From assembly GCA_036509255.1 (NCBI GenBank), contig DATCFY010000218.1, forward strand, positions 62,001-126,000: DNA of 64,000 nt, given 5' to 3'. The position numbers and the translations under genes were made by a program. Of the stretch, positions 59,021 through 64,000 are shown piece after piece. Source of the DNA: RYN-230 sp036509255 (lineage in GTDB: Bacteria > Actinomycetota > Actinomycetes > Streptosporangiales > Streptosporangiaceae). Each line of letters opens with the position of its first letter. Positions within the stretch are counted from its first letter, which is position 1. The notes under the pieces are model-generated. The model was not told the DNA's origin. It was given only the letters and a program-made list of their open reading frames with translations, and searched no databases.

Positions 59021-59098
59021 TCAGATGCCGCGGCGCAGCAGCAGGACGATGAGCACAATGATCACGATGACCACGATGGTGCCTATACCGATGTACAC
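59021..59098 (-). CDS. Hydrophobic micropeptide (25 aa)
   Basis: GTG 59098 with GAGAGGAA about 8 bases before it opens a 25-codon frame: VYIGIGTIVVIVIIVLIVLL, then LRRGI and TGA. The product is a single transmembrane helix with a positively charged C-terminal end. Similar tiny one-helix proteins occur in streptomycetes and are often left unannotated. It lies between the flavoenzyme gene stop (142 bp) and a perfect terminator hairpin, so it may be the last gene of the operon or a separate unit with its own promoter. Confidence 0.6.
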   Translation of the reverse strand: MYIGIGTIVVIVIIVLIVLLLRRGI

Positions 59099-59239
59099 CG
59101 GAGTGGTTCCTCTCAGTCGGTAGTGCGTGCCCAGCCAGGCGGCTGAACGGGGCCTGGCTACCCATGGGACCGGGCCCAAAACCCGCTGCGCTCCCCGCTA
59201 CTCCGGCCGGCGGCCCGACGGGGAAAGGGTCTGCGCAGC

Positions 59240-60601
59240 TCAGCGCGGCAGCACGTGCGGGTTAAGGATGCCAGCAGGGTCAAGCGCGTGACGGATCCGG
59301 CCGAACAGCTCCCGCTCGGCCGCAGACCGGGCCAGCGGGAGCCAGCGGGCTTTCAGCGCGCCGATGCCGTGCTCGGCGGAGATCGAGCCGCCCAGCGACG
59401 CCACGAACGAGAACACCGCGTCCTCGTGCCGTCCGTCCGGGGGCGCCGCCGGGACGATGTTCACGTGCACGTTCCCGTCGGCGACGTGACCGAAGGTGAT
59501 CACCGCGGCGCCCGGGTCCACGCCGGCCACCACCCCGGCCACCCCGTCGGCCAGCTGCACCCAGCGAGCGGCGGGCACCGAGACGTCCAGCTTGAGTGGC
59601 ACGCCCAGGAAACCCGCCGCTTCGGGGTGGCGTTCCCGGTAGGCCCACAGCCTGGCCCGGTCCGCCGCCGACTGCGCGACGGCGGTGGGATGATCGCCGG
59701 CCACGGCCGCCAGATCCTCCAGCGCACCCGGCCCGTCCGCCTCCAGCAGGAGATACGCCTGCGCGGGCCTGGCCAGCGGCGGGGTGAGACCGGCCCGGCT
59801 GACCAGCAGACTGAGCCCGGCGGCCGTGAAGAACTCGGCCGAGAGCAGGCCCGGGACCTGGGTGACGGCCCGCCGCGCGGTGGCGTGCAGATCGTCCAGG
59901 CTGGGGAATCCGCACAGCACCGCGACCGGCGTCCGGGGCCGGGGGACCAGCCGTAGCCGGGCCTGGGTGATGACCGCCAGGGTGCCTTCCGACCCGGCCA
60001 GCAGCGACGGGTAGTCGTATCCGGTGTTGTCCTTGACCAGGCCGGACAGGTGGGACACCACCGTGCCGTCGGCCAGCACGGCCTCGACGCCGCGCAACTG
60101 GGCTCGCATCGGCCCGTAGCGCAGCACCCGCAGGCCGCCTGCGTTGGTGGCCACCGCGCCGCCTACGGTCGCGCTGTCGCGGCTGGCGATCAGGACACCG
60201 AGGTCCAGGTCCGGCCCGGCGGCTGCCGAGACCTGGCTGAGGGTCACCCCGGCCCCCGCGGTGACCTGTGCCGCCTCCGGGTCAGGCGGTCCGAGCCGGT
60301 CCAGCCGGGCGAGGCTGAGCACGACTTCCCCGTGGACCGGGACACCCCCTCCGACCAGGCCGGTATTACCGCCCTGGGGAACCACCGGTACCCCGGCGCC
60401 GGAGCACAGCGCCAGCACCGCGGCGACTTGCGCGGTGTCGGACGGCCGCACGACAGCGGGCGGGTCACCCCGGAATCGGCCGGTCCAGTCCACCGCGTAG
60501 CCCGCGGTGGCGTCGCCGGTCAGCACGTGCGGGCCGCCTACCGCGGCGGCGAGGTCGCGGTGCAGGGCCGGCGGCAGGGCCTGCAGGGGAGCGCGCGGCA
60601 C
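59240..60601 (-). CDS. FAD-linked 2-hydroxyacid dehydrogenase (GlcD / D-lactate dehydrogenase type)
   Basis: 453 residues. The FAD_binding_4 domain has PAVVRPSDTAQVAAVLALCSGAGVPVVPQGGNTGLVGGGVP, RDSATVGGAVATNAGGLRVLRYGPMRAQLRGVEAVLADGTVV and SEGTLAVITQARLRLVP. The C-terminal FAD-oxidase domain has ITFGHVADGNVHVNIVP and SISAEHGIGALKARWLPL (His metal ligands and GIG loop). It oxidises a D-2-hydroxyacid such as D-lactate, glycolate or D-2-hydroxyglutarate. Located 4 bp after murD2 in the same operon, which raises the question of whether it acts on a glutamate-derived or lactyl (muramate) substrate; that link is inference. Confidence 0.87.
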   Translation of the reverse strand: MPRAPLQALPPALHRDLAAAVGGPHVLTGDATAGYAVDWTGRFRGDPPAVVRPSDTAQVAAVLALCSGAGVPVVPQGGNTGLVGGGVPVHGEVVLSLARLDRLGPPDPEAAQVTAGAGVTLSQVSAAAGPDLDLGVLIASRDSATVGGAVATNAGGLRVLRYGPMRAQLRGVEAVLADGTVVSHLSGLVKDNTGYDYPSLLAGSEGTLAVITQARLRLVPRPRTPVAVLCGFPSLDDLHATARRAVTQVPGLLSAEFFTAAGLSLLVSRAGLTPPLARPAQAYLLLEADGPGALEDLAAVAGDHPTAVAQSAADRARLWAYRERHPEAAGFLGVPLKLDVSVPAARWVQLADGVAGVVAGVDPGAAVITFGHVADGNVHVNIVPAAPPDGRHEDAVFSFVASLGGSISAEHGIGALKARWLPLARSAAERELFGRIRHALDPAGILNPHVLPR

Positions 60602-60605
60602 CGGG

Positions 60606-61949
60606 TTACCCGGCGGGGCAGGTGCGCATGGCCATGGCGAACGCGTCGCCCCGGTCCCGGTAGTCGCGGAACTGGCCGAAGCTGGGTGCCGCCGGGGAGA
60701 GCAGCACCACGCCGTCCGGACGGGCCCAGGCGAAGCCGCGCTGCACGGCCGCGCCCAGGTCCGGGCAGGACAGCACCTCGGCCTGGCCGGGGTGGGCGGC
60801 CTCGATCGCGGCCGCGATCCGCGGCCCGCTGTCCGGCACGGTCAGCACGAGCGTGGGGGCGGGCCGGTCCGCGAGCCCGGCGGCCAGCGGTGCGTAGTCG
60901 ATCCCGCGGTCCTGGCCGCCCGCGATCAGGGCCACCCGGCGGCCCGGGAACGCGTCCAGCGCCGCCAGCGTGGGCAGCACGTTGGTGGACAGGCTGTCGT
61001 CCACGAACGTGACGCCAGCCACGGTGCCGATGGCCTGCAGCCGGCTGCTGAGCGGCTGGAATCCCGCGGCGGCCTCCCGCAGCGCTTCGTGGTCAGCGGC
61101 CTGTGGCACGCCAAGGGCGCGCAGGCAGGCCCGGGCGATCAGGGCGTTGCGCCGGCTGTGCGCGCCGAGCAGGCCGAGCGGGCTCATCCAGTCCGCATCC
61201 GGGTCGTCGTCGGCGTGCACCCACTCCACGCGGCGGCCGAGCAGCGCCACCCGGTCCCGGAGCAGGCCGCTGTCACCATTGGCCACGGTCAGGTCCGCGC
61301 CCGGCTGGGAGCAGGCGGACAGCTTGTCCCGGTAGTAGTTCTCCACGCCGTGGTGCCAGGGCAGGTGATCGGGGTGCAGTGAGGTCACCGCGACGACCGG
61401 CGGTGAGCAGCCCAGGTCGGTGGCCTGATAACTGGACGTCTCGATCACCCAGTAGTCGTAGCTCAGGCCGGCCTGCGCGGGTTCCCACGGGGGCTGGCCG
61501 ATGTTCCCGCCGACCATGCACCGGTAGCCCCACTGGGTGAGGAGGTGGCCCGCGATGGCCGTCGTGCTGCTCTTGCCCTTGGTCCCGGTGATGCACAGCA
61601 CCCGGTCCCGGGGGGCCTCCTGAAGCCACAGGCCCAGGCCGCCCACGACCGGGATGCCACGGGCCTCCAGCTGCCGCAGGTCGTCGCGGTAGCGGCTGAT
61701 GCCAGGCGACTTGATCACGACCTCGCAGGCGGCCAGGGCGTCCAGGCCGCCGCTGGAGGTGGCGAGGACCGGCTGCCCGCCGGCCCCGCCGGCCGGCGGA
61801 TGGTCGTCGACGAGCACAGGCTGGCGGCCCAGTGAGGTGAGCGTGCGCAGGTTGGCCAGGCCCTCCACGCCGAGGCCCCAGAGCCCGACCTGGCCGCCCG
61901 CCAGCCCGGCGCGAAGGTCAGACCAGGAGATCGTCGGGCGCATAGACAT
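60606..61949 (-). CDS. murD2: MurD2: UDP-MurNAc-L-Ala--L-Glu ligase
   Basis: Mur-ligase family, 447 residues: N-terminal Rossmann-like region with GQVGLWGLGVEGLANLR, ATP loop CITGTKGKSSTTAIAGHLL, GNIGQPPW, YWVIETSSYQ, VTSLHPDHLPWH, SRRNALIARAC, FQPLSSRLQAIG, TFVDDSLSTNVLPTLAALDAF and LIAGGQDRGIDY. Standard MurD adds D-Glu. The next gene upstream encodes MurL, and in Xanthomonas MurD2 adds L-Glu, which MurL then epimerises, so this is assigned as MurD2 by context and overall similarity. Its start overlaps the murL stop by 32 bp. No racemase gene is present nearby. Confidence 0.85.
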   Translation of the reverse strand: MSMRPTISWSDLRAGLAGGQVGLWGLGVEGLANLRTLTSLGRQPVLVDDHPPAGGAGGQPVLATSSGGLDALAACEVVIKSPGISRYRDDLRQLEARGIPVVGGLGLWLQEAPRDRVLCITGTKGKSSTTAIAGHLLTQWGYRCMVGGNIGQPPWEPAQAGLSYDYWVIETSSYQATDLGCSPPVVAVTSLHPDHLPWHHGVENYYRDKLSACSQPGADLTVANGDSGLLRDRVALLGRRVEWVHADDDPDADWMSPLGLLGAHSRRNALIARACLRALGVPQAADHEALREAAAGFQPLSSRLQAIGTVAGVTFVDDSLSTNVLPTLAALDAFPGRRVALIAGGQDRGIDYAPLAAGLADRPAPTLVLTVPDSGPRIAAAIEAAHPGQAEVLSCPDLGAAVQRGFAWARPDGVVLLSPAAPSFGQFRDYRDRGDAFAMAMRTCPAG

Positions 61950-63300
61950 CCGGGACGAAGTGAGGGCCGAGGGGGCGGAGCAGTTCGGCGGGGGAGGTCA
62001 GCTGCGGCAGCCCGTCCAGTTCCGCGGCCAGCACCTGGAGAAGCTTGGTGCCGGCCCGGTCGGGCCGCTGCGCGGCGAGCAACGCCGCGGCCCGGCATTC
62101 ACCGACCTCACCCACGCACTCGAACGGCTTGCTCGTGGGGGAGGTGCCGAGCAGGGACCGGAACTTATCGGCTAGTGAGCCGTCGTCGCCCGGGCTGGTG
62201 CCGGCCATGCCGCTGTCGGCCAGCGGCTCGTGGCCGCCGAAGATCCGCTCCAGGTCCGCGGCGGGCAGGAACGGCGCCAGGATCAGGTCGATGAAGCAGC
62301 ATTTGTCGCAGCGGCCGCACCAGTGGTCGAGCCGGCGCGACTTGTCGATGTGAAAGGCGCGGTTACAGCTGCGGAACGTGTCGTGGTACTGGGTCAGCGC
62401 CGCGAACCGCCGGGCCACCCACAGCTCACTGAACGGGCGCAGCGCCGAGAAGTAGGCGAAGTCCGGGCCGAGTGATCCGGCCAGCACGTCGCGGAAGCCC
62501 GCCTCGAACACCCCGCTCTTGGAGTACTGGTGATTGACCGGGGAGCCGTCCACTTCCAGGGTCGGGATGGACGCGGACCACTCGTTCGACATGACCACGG
62601 CGTCCCGGCCGTCGAGCACCGCGGCCAGGACGGCGATGGCCGAGATGATGCCGGTCACCGGAACATGGCCGTTGAGGAAGCCCAGATCCCGGGAGCGCAG
62701 CAGCTGCGCGTCGATCTCGCGCTCGGCGCGGATGACCGGCAGCCCGGTGACGGCGGCGGGCCGCTCGATGGCGTCGAACCGATCCCCGGGACGGCTGACG
62801 ATGAACAGCGCGGGCTCGGCCCGCTCGCGGACCATCTCCACGGTGACGATCGAGTCGATGCCGCCGCCGAACGGCACCAGGGCCCGGCCCGCACCCGCCG
62901 CGGGCGTCGGCTGCGGTGGCCCGGCAGGGCGGGACGGGCCCTCGATGCGCAGCCCGGACAGGTCCAGCCCGTTGCGGTAGCCGAACTCGGCCAGGCCGCC
63001 GGTGTAGAACGAGCGCAGGAACGCCCGCTCGGTGTCGGTGACGGCAGTGTTGCCCAGATCGATGACTGCGGGGGCGGCTGTCTTGTAGTAAGAGACGCCG
63101 GCCAGCAGGCACACCAGCCGGGCCGCCTGCCGCGCCTCCTCGCGGTCCCAGCGGCCGGGTTCGGCGGGCACCGTGACCTGCTCGCTGAAGCGGTAGTCAC
63201 CCACGGAGTACCGGCAGGTCAGCATCCCGCGGTCCGGGTCAATGTCGTACCCGTCATACCGGAACGGGGTGCTCACTCCACGCCCCGTCAGCTCGCTCAC
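61918..63300 (-). CDS. murL: MurL: UDP-MurNAc-L-Ala-L-Glu epimerase
   Basis: 460 residues. MurL activates the terminal glutamate with ATP and inverts its alpha-carbon on UDP-MurNAc-L-Ala-L-Glu. The diagnostic PP-loop ALVPFGGGIDSIVTVEMVRE lies near residue 160, followed by RFDAIERPAAVTGLPVIRAEREID, VMSNEWSASIPTLEVDGSPVNHQYSKS and a Cys cluster HWCGRCDKCCFIDLILAPF. The N-terminal domain (FRYDGYDIDPDRGMLTCRYSVGDYRFSEQV, YYKTAAPAVIDLG) also matches. ATG 63300 overlaps the pgeF stop (ATGA) and its 3' end overlaps murD2, so all three are coupled. Confidence 0.92.
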   Translation of the reverse strand: MSELTGRGVSTPFRYDGYDIDPDRGMLTCRYSVGDYRFSEQVTVPAEPGRWDREEARQAARLVCLLAGVSYYKTAAPAVIDLGNTAVTDTERAFLRSFYTGGLAEFGYRNGLDLSGLRIEGPSRPAGPPQPTPAAGAGRALVPFGGGIDSIVTVEMVRERAEPALFIVSRPGDRFDAIERPAAVTGLPVIRAEREIDAQLLRSRDLGFLNGHVPVTGIISAIAVLAAVLDGRDAVVMSNEWSASIPTLEVDGSPVNHQYSKSGVFEAGFRDVLAGSLGPDFAYFSALRPFSELWVARRFAALTQYHDTFRSCNRAFHIDKSRRLDHWCGRCDKCCFIDLILAPFLPAADLERIFGGHEPLADSGMAGTSPGDDGSLADKFRSLLGTSPTSKPFECVGEVGECRAAALLAAQRPDRAGTKLLQVLAAELDGLPQLTSPAELLRPLGPHFVPDVYAPDDLLV

Positions 63301-64000
63301 GTGCCCTCCCTGGGCTTAAGCCTGGCGACTGCGGCGAACCGGCCGCACGGGCGGGCCGCCCGGTCGCTGAAGAACAACTCCGGGCTGTGGCTGTGCATGC
63401 CCCTGCTGTCCGGGACCGGGCTGGCCGTGCTCAGGCCGCTGCCGTGGATCTGCGCGTCGGGCACCCCGGACTCGCGGATGACACGCCGGTTAGCCGCGGG
63501 CAGGTCGAACAGCCAATGGGCCGGGCCTGAAGAATTAGCGTCCGGGTGCATGATCCCGCCGGTGTTCCCGCCGAAGAACCGCTCCGCAGCCGCCGCGACC
63601 TCCGGGCCCACCTGATAGCGATCCGCCGCGACGGCCGGGCCGATGGCGGCCTGGATTCGCTCCGGCCGGGCGCCCAGCGCCTGCATCGCGTGCAGCGCGG
63701 TGCCGGTCACGCCGGCCACCGTCCCGCGCCAGCCGGCGTGCACGCAGGCCAGCACCCCGGCCTGCGGGTCGGTCAGGATGATCGGGACGCAGTCGGCGAC
63801 CAGGATGGCCAGCACGGTGCCCGGGTCGGTGGTCACCAGCGCGTCCGTGGAGGCGATGGCGTCGTCCAGGCGGAGCGCGCCGCGGCCCCGGTCCGCCGCG
63901 GACACGACCGCGACGCGGCGGCCATGGACCTGGTTACAGAAGACGAAGTCGCCCAGGTCGGCACCGAGTGCCGCCGCCACCCTCCGCCGGTTCACCAGCA
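63297..64000 (-). CDS. pgeF: Peptidoglycan editing factor PgeF / laccase-domain protein (5' end outside window)
   Basis: YfiH/DUF152 family; about 234 C-terminal residues are visible and the frame runs off the right edge. The metal/active-site residues are intact: His in VFCNQVHGRRV, Cys in ILVADCVPIIL and His in CVHAGWRGTVAGVT. IQAAIGPAVAADRYQVGPEV and GRFAAVARL also fit. The C-terminal loop (HGSGLSTASPVPDSRGMHSHSPELFFSDR) lacks the usual CTxC-like dipeptide before LFFSxR. In E. coli PgeF prevents wrong amino acids entering the muropeptide, and purine-nucleoside hydrolase activity is also reported. Its place at the head of the murL-murD2 operon favours the editing role. Confidence 0.9.
   Translation of the reverse strand, partial: LVNRRRVAAALGADLGDFVFCNQVHGRRVAVVSAADRGRGALRLDDAIASTDALVTTDPGTVLAILVADCVPIILTDPQAGVLACVHAGWRGTVAGVTGTALHAMQALGARPERIQAAIGPAVAADRYQVGPEVAAAAERFFGGNTGGIMHPDANSSGPAHWLFDLPAANRRVIRESGVPDAQIHGSGLSTASPVPDSRGMHSHSPELFFSDRAARPCGRFAAVARLKPREGT

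Overview
The window is a 64 kb piece of a very high-GC actinomycete chromosome. The signs are pervasive G/C third positions, many GTG/TTG starts, a PopR/ClgR-type regulator beside a clpP pair, F420-type LLM oxidoreductase, DUF1707 and Mtb12-like proteins, actinobacterial PspA, a form II CoxLSM set and a secreted S53 (acid) peptidase. A soil actinomycete is likely; the sequence does not fix the genus. I found no rRNA, tRNA, CRISPR array or prophage.

Layout. 1-2.7 kb: 3' end of an Lhr helicase gene, then a complete IS1182-type insertion sequence. 2.7-8 kb (minus strand): fatty-acid/PHA operon (CoA ligase, PHA depolymerase, acyl-CoA dehydrogenase) and tryptophanase. 8-14.6 kb: small membrane and stress genes, a divergent MarR/ABC-exporter pair, PspA, and two decayed membrane-protein genes. 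14.8-29 kb: S53 peptidase, DinB-like protein, a cytochrome P450 whose heme-ligating cysteine codon reads arginine, the coxL-S-M set, two large polytopic membrane proteins, a carboxylesterase and a slipin. 29.5-31.4 kb: a popR-clpP-clpP locus with two palindromic boxes in the clp promoter, an AA-ending regulator, and one ClpP with Asn in place of the catalytic Asp. 31.5-39 kb: an apparent aromatic/cyclic-acid catabolic island (enolase-superfamily enzyme, cyclase, LLM oxidoreductase, IclR, FAD monooxygenase, a broken amidohydrolase, extradiol dioxygenase).

39-47.7 kb is accessory DNA: a broken RelE toxin, RidA, a TetR/aldo-keto reductase operon under a perfect 13-bp inverted repeat, an ISL3-type transposase remnant, a zeta-toxin-like protein with a degenerate P-loop, a membrane protein with five exact 49-residue repeats, a LacI/SemiSWEET pair with a perfect 11-bp operator, and two gene stumps apparently joined by a deletion. 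47.7-58.7 kb: AAA ATPase, DUF1707 protein, FMN hydroxyacid oxidase, two related 4-TM proteins, MFS exporter with lipoprotein, tandem DUF202 proteins, a HhH glycosylase with a coding minisatellite, a two-component system and a PrmC-like methyltransferase.

The right end (59-64 kb, minus strand) is a tightly packed cell-wall operon: pgeF, murL, murD2 and a FAD-linked hydroxyacid dehydrogenase, followed by a 25-codon hydrophobic micropeptide and a strong terminator. It implies the alternative D-glutamate route in which L-Glu is ligated first and epimerised on the UDP-MurNAc-dipeptide. A recurrent theme is gene decay: seven remnants or frameshifted genes occur, mostly between 9.5-14 kb and 37-48 kb.
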